Shown here: positions 34,821-44,699 of the stretch, piece by piece
How positions within the stretch are numbered: the stretch's first letter is position 1
Layout of the letters: each line of letters opens with the position of its first letter
Assembly: GCA_944470555.2 (NCBI GenBank)
Contig: OX104134.1
Coordinates: 110,292,701 to 110,356,700, forward strand
From: Heterobilharzia americana
Lineage: Eukaryota > Platyhelminthes > Trematoda > Strigeidida > Schistosomatidae
Length of the DNA: 64,000 nucleotides
Direction: 5' to 3'
Translations under genes and position numbers: made by a program
Notes under the pieces: generated by a model
Told to the model about the DNA's origin: nothing
Database searches by the model: none
Seen by the model: only the letters and a program-made list of their open reading frames with translations

Positions 34821-34969
34821 CTATATGATGATCCACTCGATGTTAGGCGTGAACGTCTTTGTAATGAACGATCAGGATAGGTACACCGGAAAAATGTATG
34901 ATGTTCAATTGATTTTTTCCAGAATTGTTTGCACTCGTCACGCGAATCGAAAATAAATTCAATTGTATC
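34821..34969 (-). CDS. FARP: FARP-like gene: end of FERM F3 and start of FERM-adjacent region
   Basis: A 149-base exon. The acceptor is CATATACGATGACAG (AG at 34971-34970) and the donor TATAG/GTAAGT (GT at 34820-34819). It reads DTIEFIFDSR, then DECKQFWKKSIEHHTFF, then RCTYPDRSLQRRSRLTSSG. The W-K-x-x-x-E-H-H-x-F-F-R block is the last helix of the FERM F3 (PTB-like) lobe; S-R-D-E-C-K is closest to FARP1 as I remember it. It starts in phase 0, as does the end of exon 37225-37380. It ends with AG, completed by the G that opens exon 16929-17935. The FERM domain binds phosphoinositides and membrane-protein tails at the cell cortex. Confidence 0.93.
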
Positions 34970-36390
34970 CTGTCATCGTATATGATAAAGTGTTGAGCAT
35001 TATATTTATATACAAGTAATGATTAGGAATAAATTCTAGGGTAATAAATTATACGCTGCTATCTAGTCAGAATTATCAATAGTTATAATAATTCTAGGGA
35101 ATTAATTGGTTCAACATATTAACTGAAGGAACTGGGAACGACAAACTTTGAAGGCAACTTATTATTAAGGGCTAGCGTCAGTCATGGGGTTATTGAAAAT
35201 CATTATCAGATGGTTCGACATCGAATTGTAACTCGCTACATAACAGCCTGCCATGCAGTCACCATAGAAGATCTTATTCATGAATCAAGTTTTCAGTCGG
35301 TCACTCATACTTACTTCCTTCCCTGATTATATTTGGAGACTAATGTAAACCTATCTTATAGAAAGTTGCAGACAAACTTTGTACAAACTACGTAAGGATA
35401 CGTAACTCAAAGCAACTACACAATGTGTCATGCATGAAAACAATGCTGAGTTGCATCCTGTAGACACGTCTCGAGGTTCTACATCCAGAAAAAGCAATTT
35501 AAAGGAAAGTTCGAGGAATCATTGAGTGAAAATTCTAAGGGACAAAAGTTAATGCTTATCGTAATTCATTTAGTTCTTTGATTTCCCACCAACGTTTGTG
35601 CTCACTAATTCTGATAGTAACGAAGTCGAATGCTTAATACACATGATTTATGATAATGGCAACAGGGCTAGTCATTAAAATGTGTTACTTGTGAAAATGT
35701 CGAGATGATAAATCACGGTCTGTGTTGTTACATCTTTGAAGAGTATCCACAAGTTTTTTAAAAGTTTCGCTTCATTGAAGGCTTTCCTCTAGGAGTTGGC
35801 TAATAATAGCAGAAAAATGATTCTTGCTAATAAGAATATGCAAACTTCATACTTTTATATTCGGACTAATCTTAAAAGTTTACAAACCACTTTCCAAACT
35901 GCCTATCATTATCAAAAAGTAAATAACTCTGAAAGATCCACAAACTTTTTAAAGGAATTCATGTGTTTCATTCCGTATTTTTTGCAGTTGTGTAAAGCCT
36001 ACACAGAATTTAATGCATAGTTGCCATCTTTTTATAACAACTACCTGTTTATCTTTTCGGTTTATCATATCTCATGAATGTATGTAACATTAGTTTTGCA
36101 CACTGTCCCAGAAAGATAACAAGTGAAATGGAGTACTGCAGTCCTGCTCGCATAGTTTAAGGGGTAACAAATATTCTCAGATCAGATTTCTTTAGGACAG
36201 TATGAAAATCCAAAGTCTACTTAAAAAGAATCCTCAAATTTCGCAGCCTGTTCATCATCTTGCTTACGACTTTCTCAGTATAACCAGTTCGCAAGTATAC
36301 CTAGCCTTTAAAAGTAGATATATTTTACTCGATTCTTAACGGTGATTTAGCACGATTAAATCCTAAAAGTAGTGTGTGAATATTAGTGAC
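34970..36390. other. Intron sequence, nothing recognised
   Basis: AT-rich; the plus-strand ORF at 35796-36020 has no recognisable content. Confidence 0.5.
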
Positions 36391-36394
36391 GGAT

Positions 36395-36565
36395 AGTGGC
36401 TTGCAACGGAATCCAGGACACGCATTCCGTCTAATTTGGGACTCGCCAGCTAGATGTAGCTGTCTCCCAACAAACAATGTTGTTCCCACTAAGACTTAAA
36501 CCCTGGGTCGTTCGTTTCACATGCCGAAGCGTTATTTCCTCAAGCACCAAGTCACTACAGCAACT
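36395..36565 (-). mobile_element. Sm-alpha-like SINE with hammerhead
   Basis: Minus strand from 36565: A-box-like region GCTTGAGGAAATAACGC, B-box-like CCCAGGGTTTAAGTC, GTGGGAACAACATTG, then the hammerhead (36395-36456). In the ribozyme the core is CTGGCGAG (A6 to G), followed by TCCCAAATTAGAC and GGAA (from GAAA). The cleavage context GTGTC/CTGGATTCC is intact. Two core changes suggest it is inactive. Confidence 0.75.
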
Positions 36566-36699
36566 TTTGTGCAGCCAGTTTAGTTTAAATGATGTTACTT
36601 GCATTATCCCATCTTCGATTGGGTCGAAGTGATAAGTCTCTATCGAGATATGGGTTTCTGCACGGATGCCTCTGTTTCAGTTTTATATTAACAACCAAG

Positions 36700-37020
36700 T
36701 CAGTTATATTGAGGTATCCACATAGAAGCCCATATGCGAGCAGGTCGATCAATTCGATCCAGTATAACAAGGATGAATTACAAGTACCAGGAAGTAATAA
36801 TAACACCACTCCTTGGTAAGCAGGTACATCTAGTTGACGAGTCCCGAACTAGATGAAACACGCGACTTGGATTCTACTGCCAGTGCACTATCCATCATTC
36901 ATATAAAATTAATACATAGGCAATACTGAGGCATGCATGTAGGAGCCCATATGCCAATGGACACCCATCAATTCGATTCAGCCAATGATAGGATAATACA
37001 AGTAACAGCACAGTGTGTGA
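36700..37020 (+). mobile_element. Tandem hammerhead repeat: tail, ribozyme, tail
   Basis: The tail (GAGGTATCCACATAGAAGCC ... TCAATTCGATCCAGTATAAC, from 36711) recurs about 218 bases downstream (GAGGCATGCATGTAGGAGCC ... TCAATTCGATTCAGCC, from 36929), both on the plus strand, with a hammerhead (36826-36875) between them. The upstream copy has no tRNA head. It lies next to a minus-strand Sm-alpha copy (36395-36565). Similar tails follow the hammerheads at 43.4 and 60.8 kb. Confidence 0.7.
36826..36875 (+). ncRNA. Sm-alpha hammerhead ribozyme, degenerate
   Basis: ACATCTAG before TTGACGA (36834-36840; C3 to T), GTCCCGAACTAGAT in place of a closed stem II, GAAA at 36855-36858, then ACACGCGA and CTTGGATTCTACTGCC. 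The cleavage triplet GTC is GA. Recognisable but probably inactive. Confidence 0.7.
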
Positions 37021-37224
37021 ATAAACAATAAATTGGGAATGTAAACAAATCGAAAGTGATATCCATTTACGCTTGGGCTGATACTGAAATGTAACAGTTC
37101 CTAAATTGGACACTGTCATTTTCCATAGTAAACTTCTGTTAAATACTTCACTCGATGGAATATACACCAAAATAGAGAAATTCACAAAGGGGAAACATAT
37201 CCAACAATAAGAATATTAACTCAC

Positions 37225-37380
37225 ATAAGTATCTGCATGCAATTTGACGAGAAATTTTTTCCGTTTGAAACTTAATTTACGTATTTTCGCCCAAGAAAAT
37301 GTATTCACCTTTATCAAATTTTGAAACACTAGTAAGCCAAGGTGTGTAACCGCGAGATTTAGTGCTAAACCTTCATGATC
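37225..37380 (-). CDS. FARP: FARP-like gene: FERM F3 lobe exon
   Basis: A 156-base (52-codon) exon, phase 0 at both ends. The acceptor is TTTTTACTCACTTCTCCTAG (AG at 37382-37381) and the donor ACTTAT/GTGAGT (GT at 37224-37223). It reads [52 protein letters not shown]. This is the F3 (PTB/PH-like) lobe; the [18 protein letters not shown] pattern is typical of the FARP/FRMD7 subgroup. No frame break. It continues the R that ends exon 39072-39159. Confidence 0.95.
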
Positions 37381-38639
37381 CTAGGAGAAGTGAGTAAAAA
37401 CAAGTAAATTAACTATTCAAATTTAGTTATTTAAGTGAGTACAGCTTGAAAGCTATTAGTTACTCGGTATAATTACCGTTTATAACTAGTTTAATTGTCT
37501 AGCTTTTATTGTTGAACAACAATCAATAAAAAACTGTCAACAAAAACAGTTAATGAAAGTTAAACTTGATGTCTCGTTATTCCTTATTTCATATGATTTT
37601 TTAATAAAACATTTGTGATCGAAAGTTCAAGCGATTATTTTAGTGGAAGCTTTTGCAAGAAGTAGTTTTTTCCTGTTCACGATAACAGGTCATTTCATCT
37701 TTATTCAGAAAAAAAAGAACTAAATTAATTTAACTGAATAGCAGTTTACTGATACACATATTTTAGAAACTTATTTTTTCATGTGTCTTGATCTGAAAGA
37801 AACGTATTCTATATTTTTGGTAGCATAAGAATGACTGGAAGGATCCATTTTGTTGATAGAAACATCATGTTATACAGCATCAACAGAATTCTTAGTCGTA
37901 GTTTCAAACTCGTTTCAAGAAGACCTTAAAAATAACTTTAGATATCTGTTTCTATTCAATTATTTAAGCATTGCCAATTAAATTATTTTTATTAATATCA
38001 CAACGCAGATAAACATGGTAGTAGTCTAAGTGAAAGATTCTATATCTGCAGTACAGCTTTGTAAGCTCACCTTTACCAATAATCAGTTATTGTGATATTC
38101 ACTAAGTCCTAAAGTAAGCTTAAGTTCTACAGTGAAAAAAATTCGATAGCCTTACAGATCAAAGGTTAGGCACAGTAACACGTTAGCAAAAAGCGATGAA
38201 TAGGACTATCGAGAGACAGCATCTATTTGAAGTTAATTTCTCTAAGCATCAGCATTGTCATCACGCAAATGCAATACCATGGATTTACTTTTTTACGAAA
38301 GATTCGTATCAGAATAATGATAGCAAAATGTCCATTTGGAAATCCATTGCTTAGAGACGATTGATGATAAGTGAAACACACTTAAAAGTAACTGATACTA
38401 TTGGGCATTCTATCATAATAGTAAATATGACTTGGTATTTTTGTGGCATAAATCCTTTGCTGCATAACCGTCAAATGGATGGATATATTAGTTACCACTT
38501 TGAGATCATGGTAAATAAAATAGTTTGGGAGTGCTCAAGCTTCCTGGAACTACTGATCAAGAGAAACCTGTTCATAGAAAAGTTAGGTCTTTTAGATCAG
38601 TGTCAAACTACGTAGTCACTGACTAATTGTTTAAACCAT

Positions 38640-38760
38640 ACGTGAACTTGTGAGTTTGCTGAAACACCTTATATTGGGAAAACCTCATTGCTTATCTTGC
38701 GCTTGGACCCAGGTGGTCTAATAACAAGGCATATTTTCGTAGATCCTCGTAATAAACTTT
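38640..38760 (+). mobile_element. Possible GIY-YIG fragment of a Penelope-like element
   Basis: Plus-strand TCEFAETPYIGKTSLLILR aligns by eye to the GIY-YIG core of the 50 kb copy (TCSCGAGYIGHKERILSKR). Only about 20 codons are convincing and the neighbourhood gives no other Penelope motif. Confidence 0.4.
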
Positions 38761-39071
38761 GTTGATTTTCTTTTTGTTGGCCGCCTTAGTATCTAGTAAA
38801 CAGGACGAAAGAGGGAAGGCGAAGCATCACGTACTGCTTTGTTCACTCACTGAAGTCAATCTATCAGCTTCAGTACAAGGAGTAGTATAAATCAAACCTT
38901 CAAATACTCTACACGTAATCTCCAGCTAATATAAAATTAATAAGCTTTTAGTGTGAACAAAACTGACAGATCATTACTAAAAAGATTAGAGTTGCACGTT
39001 TGAAGTAAACGGTTTGACGGATGGCTAAAATGATTGAAATACTGACTTGCTGCCAAAATGGCTCTGCTTAC

Positions 39072-39159
39072 CCGAGCAAAATGTAAGCGAACACCATAGA
39101 ATTCAATTTTTCTTGCTGTATCCAGTAAAGCGAAATCTGCCTCTGTTGGCGTTAATCCA
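39072..39159 (-). CDS. FARP: FARP-like gene: exon joining FERM F2 and F3
   Basis: An 88-base exon. The acceptor is TTTATTTTTTCGTTTACAG (AG at 39161-39160) and the donor CGG/GTAAGC (GT at 39071-39070). It reads GLTPTEADFALLDTARKIEF then YGVRLHFAR, the conserved last part of F2 (T-P-A-E-x-D-x-x-L-L-x-x-A-R-x-x-E-x-Y-G-x-x-x-H). The first base T completes a Val codon with the GT ending exon 41741-41865. The exon ends in phase 0. The match S/A-D-F-x-L-L-x-x-A-R is closest to FARP rather than to protein 4.1 or PTPN4. Confidence 0.95.
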
Positions 39160-41740
39160 CTGTAAACGAAAAAATAAAGCAATGTCAAAGTTATACCGCA
39201 ACGGTCAATGATCAAAAAAGTTAATTAAGACAAATATCATCCTGTTACCCTTAGGACAATCTACTGACAACTACTGTATCCACGTCAAGCTAGGTAACGT
39301 CATCGGAAATAGCACTGTATGGTGTTAAAAGGGACATTTTAAAAATTCAGGTTTAACAACAGTAACCTTTGAACAATCTCATTTATATATTACTTCTATT
39401 CAAGCAAATCCACTGCTTTAACTTTGAAACAGGTGTGATTACCACCACTTGCGCACGAAGAAATAGAAGTTTTTCTTGGTTGATCTTTAAGATAACTGCA
39501 CTCGTCAATGAAGGGGAAATAGCCTAGGCCAATTAACTGCCGTTTATATCGCTTTGTTCAGCTTCTTAGACGCTGAGTGAGATATCATATTGATCTTCCA
39601 CTAGATGTTATTTATTGCATACTGATATGAAATCCACCTTACTATTGAAAATACTGGAAGGACATCAGAAAAACAAAAGATCAAACATATCGAACCTCAT
39701 TTCAGTTTGGACGAAATCTACCAAAGCATGATAAGTAGATAACTTTACTGTTGTGGTACCCTGGTAGGCTACTGCTAGAATATTCTTTTGCAATTTTATT
39801 CAAGATAAGGCCACACTATATTCCTCAGGATGTCAGATGAAAACCTAACTGAAGAGTCTTCTATTACAAAATGAGCTAATTCCGTCCAGCTGAAACGAAA
39901 ATGATAGTCAAACATCTGTCTGTTTTTAATGCTAACCTTGAATACAATATAGAGATTCGTTCTTCTAGGCCCTATCTTGCCTTTCGTTCAAATCTGGAAT
40001 TATACTACAGTGGGTATGTACAAGCACTGAGACACACATTTTGAATGCACTCCACTTAAAATAAAATAAAAATGCAGTTAGGAAGTTCAACATGTACAAG
40101 TGTATGTGATTCTAGCAAAACTTCCCTTTAGATTGGAAGATAGTAAAACTATCAGGCAGATGATGGTTTTATATACTCAAGAAATATAACTAATTGATTA
40201 TAACGCTAAATATTATTAGATTGAAATTCCGATGCTTTTCGAAAATAAGGTTTTTAAGTAGGAAATACTTCGGCATACTTGTTATCCACATCTTTGGTTT
40301 CAAATACAATAAATCACCATACTTTACAGAAGAATATAGGATTCAGGTGAAAATAGCTATCACATTTTCGAATGGTCCACAATTCGGTAACCTACAGCAA
40401 ATTGCCATTACTATCAGACAAAGTTATGATGTCTCAAGTGTACTTAAAAGGAGTAGCTTCTGAATAAGAGACAGAGCTACAAACATGAATGGATTTGAAG
40501 TATCGATGCTTTTAAGTTACTGAAAATAAAGATAACTGTCGTCAGAATGTTATGCTGCATTTAGAAGATTCACACAGAAATTTTGACAGTAACGTTGAAT
40601 CCCACGACAATAAGATTCAGCTATAATTGACTTTTCCAAATAACTAGATTTATTAGTGTGATTTGTGTTGGTCAAAATTCAAGTTTATGAATAAATTGAT
40701 CAAATGGAAGGAAAATAAAAACATGGCAAAAACTGACATAAATCCTTGTCACTGAGAAACAAAAGCGCTTATTAAAAGCACTTCGAGTATCGAAACAATC
40801 CCATCTGAACAGTTGAAGAAATAAAAGACGATTGCAACAAAGAAAAAATTTTCTTTTAGACAAAATCATTCTGTTTACTGTATATTGTTGAATATATAGT
40901 AAAAAAAACATTCCAGAGTAATTTACTGTCAAAGGTCGAAATAAATTGCGTCACAAAGGCAAGTTAAGTAATGTGGAAATAAACAAAATGATTAAAAAAA
41001 ACAATAATAGTTGCGTCGTATGTGGAGTATCATGAGTGATCGACAATCTACAGTGGCCATGGCAAAGAATGAGGTTGTACATATTTCTTTTGAAAGCATA
41101 ATGATGATTTGAACTTTCGAATATCTAATGCTTGAGATATGCATAGATGCCTTGGCCTCACTCCTTTGACCAGAAATTACTCTGGGATGTTCTATCTTTT
41201 TTACTGCATATTCACGAATGTACAGCTAAAAGAATGATTTCATTGAAAAGATAATTCTTTCTTTGCTTCAATCGTCTTCTGCACTTCGAATTGTAAGAAG
41301 AGGATAGTAAGAAAAGAAAAAGCAGAAACAGAAATAAACGTTCATTACTCATTACGATATCATATATCTGAGGTGTATGCAAACAATTACATCACTTCTG
41401 AAGATTGCAGTAGCGAGTGAGGTAAATTAATAGGATTTCTGCAGGTCTGTAGATCTCTTCACTGTTGCCAGTTCCGAAAAATGAAAAGGAAGGTTATAGT
41501 TTACAAGGAATTTGTGGATGACAAGTATTTAAAAATCTAGTCCGCATAGTATTCACGACTCCAAATTTTCTAAATGAGACTACTTGATACCGTTTTGGTT
41601 AACGAAATACTGCATGATAAATAAAGCTGAGAAAAAGACTCAAACTGGAGGCCAACAATTTGTTAAACCCTAATTTATACGTGTAAGGAAAAAAAGATCT
41701 AAGTAATAATGCTTTCAGATATAAAATTAATAAATCTTAC
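39160..41740. other. Intron sequence, nothing recognised
   Basis: AT-rich intron; no repeat family or exon identified. Confidence 0.5.
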
Positions 41741-41865
41741 ACATGAGCTTTGTGAAAATCTCTAACTCGACGTAGGCGCTCATCATTCGGTTCATGAAGT
41801 AATCTTAATGGTTTTAAATAGGCAATGGTTTCTGTATTCTTCATGTATAAAATCACCGATTTCAG
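41741..41865 (-). CDS. FARP: FARP-like gene: FERM F2 exon with a one-base frameshift
   Basis: A 125-base exon. The acceptor is TGTTTTTTACTTTGTTCATTG then AAATATCTAG (AG at 41867-41866). The donor is CATGT/GTAAGA (GT at 41740-41739). With the G from the previous exon it opens AEIGD, a highly conserved F2 block. After a +1 shift it reads YLKPLRLLHEPNDERLRRVR and DFHKAHV, leading into GLTPTEADF. The phases of both neighbours require 124 bases, one fewer than present. The likeliest site is the AAAA run at plus-strand 41849-41852. Confidence 0.9.
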
Positions 41866-42835
41866 CTAGATATTTCAATGAACAAAGTAAAAAACAGGTG
41901 TGATTAGCTTGGCGAATGTTTCAGCATGTCAAAAGCTGACAGAACCATGGATGATAATAAAATCTTAAATCTTTACATGAGCTTTGAAATGAAAATGGAA
42001 TTACGGTAGTGTCACTTTCATTACTGTAGCAATCACTATGAAAAAAATAGGAAGTTATGTACAGCTTAACTGATACTCAGTTGACAGTTTAAGTTTCTTG
42101 CAGCCAGTGACTTATAAGGGACTACTGCTTTGGTACCATTTTTATTTCTATGTCTTTCTTAAGCCAGAGGTGCGCACGATTTGTTGGATCAAGTATAAGT
42201 AACATTGAACTCGCTAAATATTGTCTGGAAGTAGGACCTAATCAACACAAATCGCATAGCTGCAACACTTTTTTAATCACGGCAACGCAGTTAATTTTGT
42301 TTAATAATAGCTGGCTACTTATAAGTAGCATAAATATTATACCGAAGAAAGACATTGGACGTTCATGCCTTTGTGCATTCGGATGGGTTCTGTTAGTCTT
42401 GGAAATACATATGGATCTCGGCACAATATTGTTCAGAAAAAAATTGTTAAACCATGGCAGTGTGATGTGTTCTTTTTTCGTATGCCTTCTTCAGCTCACT
42501 TCAATTAGAGATAGAAGCTGTCTTCAAACCAAAGTGTTAAATTTAAAACCACGATCTTTTTAACCTTGATATATATTATAGTTATATTCCTACAGAGAAA
42601 TTGTTAACACAAGTATATACTGTCATCGGTCTTCAGAGGTATACAAAAGATAATAATACACAGTTGGCCTTCCTTCTACAGACCGTGTCTCACTTATTTC
42701 ATGCAGATTGGTGAGTTTCTCGCAGATTTCATGACGAATAAAACGGAGGCAGTTTTTGTCGTTATGTAACTTCAAGGAATATTGTCACAAAACTATAAAT
42801 CTGACAATGCGTTTTCTCAAGTTAAAGATTAAGAG

Positions 42836-42836
<1 letters not shown>

Positions 42837-42917
<81 letters not shown>
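42837..42917. repeat. (TA)40 microsatellite
   Basis: About 81 bases of TA in the FARP-like intron, about 140 bases from the exon at 43055. A 108-codon minus-strand ORF spans both and wrongly merges exon and repeat. Confidence 0.98.
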
Positions 42918-42919
<2 letters not shown>

Positions 42920-43054
42920 AGGAATAATATACTGAGTCAAGAAAGTAGAATACGTTAATAATTGTTTTAGGGACGTTCAGTAACCGGGAAGAAGACATTG
43001 ATACATTTTTGTGCTGGAAAGAATCAATTTCAACATAAACAGTATGAATATTAC

Positions 43055-43152
43055 CTTGGACAATGTATGAAGCTAGTAGTGCAGCCGTATTCTCACTGCA
43101 CAGTAAAGTGCCCGTAACCAAGTCACGTTTTATTTGCAAAGCGAACAAGTAT
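43055..43152 (-). CDS. FARP: FARP-like gene: start of FERM F2 lobe
   Basis: A 98-base exon. The acceptor is TTTTTTTTAATCG then TTAATACTTCCAG (AG at 43154-43153). The donor is TCCAAG/GTAATA (GT at 43054-43053). It reads YLFALQIKRDLVTGTLLCSE then NTAALLASYIVQ, the acyl-CoA-binding-protein-like F2 lobe (R-Y-L-F-A-L-Q-x-K-R-D-L). The first base A completes the Arg codon left open by exon 47060-47181; the last G begins the Ala of AEIGD. No frame break. Confidence 0.95.
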
Positions 43153-43364
43153 CTGGAAGTATTAACGATTAAAAAAAACTAATAAATTCGTAAGAAAGGG
43201 AAGTAACTCAAATACAGAGCTATACAAACAATACGTAATCACACGCATCATTAGTTCAATAATGAGCGTTAAAGCATGTGAATTAGACTGGTGAAAATAG
43301 AAATCTTTCTTACGGGAAGCTCAGATACTTGTTGATAATTGTCCCGTTTTTATTTCCGGCGTTT

Positions 43365-43680
43365 GAAGCGACAGCTACTGGGTTTGAGTCTCAGTGGAAA
43401 CATCATCACTCGCCGGAGTTCAAGTACATCCAACTACATCCAAAGAAATGCGCGTCTTAGATTCCAGTGCTCATCACCAACATGAATACAATATCATGGA
43501 AATTCGGCGGTATCCAGACATCCGTATAGGAGTCAAATTGCCAACAGTGGTAGAGTAATTCAACCCGGTATAGCAACAGGAAATTACAAATATAAAACAC
43601 ACTGATACAGTATTGTTTACTGGATAATGTTTCAAGCATAAATTACTTCCCATAATCTTATCAATGCAATCAAAACGCTT
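43365..43680 (+). mobile_element. Sm-alpha-like SINE with long tail
   Basis: Plus strand: B-box-like GGGTTTGAGTCTCAG, TGGAAACATCATCACTCGCC, hammerhead remnant ACATCCAAAGAAATGCGCGTC then TTAGATTCCAGTGC (the CTGANGA and stem II are deleted; GAAA and GTC kept), then a tail GGCGGTATCCAGACATCCG ... CAACAGGAAATTAC and GTTTACTGGATAATGTTTCA. The tail is shared with 36.7-37.0, 58.05 and 60.9 kb. Confidence 0.7.
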
Positions 43681-43984
43681 CAGACATCAGATTTTTATAA
43701 TCCTGTCACTTCATATTCTTTGTTGTAGTGGTAGTAAAGTTTCTCATTTCTCTCGTACAGGCGCTGCATAATTTCTGTTGCATGTGTTGTCCGTAGATTT
43801 GATGGACAGAGATTCAATAATCAATCCCTCTCTCAACCTAATTATACTAAACTTTGGTACAGCGGTTTTTATTCCACCCAGCCTATTATGTGGTTGCATG
43901 TTAATGGATGAATTGAAACAGCTTATTTTTTCCCAAATTATTGGTCTTATTCGGGTCTATCATTCTACATTTAGCTAAATTCAT

Positions 43985-44690
43985 ATGTCCTCAATCAGCT
44001 AATCTGCCCTATGTAGTTGACCTCAAAGTCACTGAATGGAATTCGATGGACTAGATCATTTTGCTTGTTTATATCTATCAAGGCCTTAGGTCAATAAAGC
44101 TAATCCCTGCGTGAGTTTGTGGGTTTAAATGCCACCTTAATCTCAGCCCTGACGAAAATCCTACGTAAAGTTTCTGATTTATATGATGGCACAGTAGAGG
44201 CTTTGAACTTATTTCTACTTGCGTCATCGTTATTATTTGTACTCGTGTTACTGTTATTATTTCGTTTCTAATGTTTCTGATGTGTTCTTACGAATTTATT
44301 AATAAACGGTAGAGGATTATTATTAATTAGTAACGCTTCTTTTATGTTTCAATTACTTGTTTAAGTCCTTGCATTAATGACAGAGTTTTCTATCTCTATT
44401 ATTTAGACATTTGATTAAACCCACCTTAACTGATATTCCAGGAGAAGACACGAAGGCTAGATTTCTATTAGAATGTGCCCGTTTCCTGTAGACGGTAGTA
44501 TCTAAGCCATCGTCTATTCTTTGTTTTACTCCACAATTCAGCAAATCGAATTCTCCTTGTTCATTTCCTACCTCACAAGTGAATTCGGCTGCGGCTTCTA
44601 CTACTGGAATTAGGTTGACATTTATACTTACAAACTCACTCAGAGATAAAATCAGCTGTCGGAAGTTTTGTGATTGCATTAGTGTGATTA
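43985..44690 (-). mobile_element. Penelope-like element, second lineage: RT C-terminus and GIY-YIG
   Basis: Minus strand in broken frames: EFTCEVGNEQGEFDLLNCGV, DTTVYRKRAHSNRNLAF, SVKVGLIKCLNNRDRKLC (44374-44620). Then YKSETLRRIF and EIKVAFKPTNSRRD (about 44090-44190), and VHRIPFSDFEVNYIGQIS at about 44010-44065, a GIY-YIG core. The order matches Penelope-like elements from the RT tail to the endonuclease. The V-Y-R-x-x-C-x-x-C-x-x-x-Y-I-G-Q type differs from the C-S-C-G-A-x-Y-I-G type of the other copies, so it is a different lineage. Confidence 0.8.
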
Positions 44691-44699
44691 TGGAAAGTA

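Noticed and set aside
36585..36819. Overlapping ORFs on both strands near 36.6-36.8 kb
   Set aside because: They lie in the tail of the hammerhead repeat; mirror-image shadow frames.
42822..43148. 108-codon minus-strand ORF as a single protein
   Set aside because: Only its first 32 codons are coding (FERM F2 exon 43055-43152); the rest is intron and (TA)n past the donor site.
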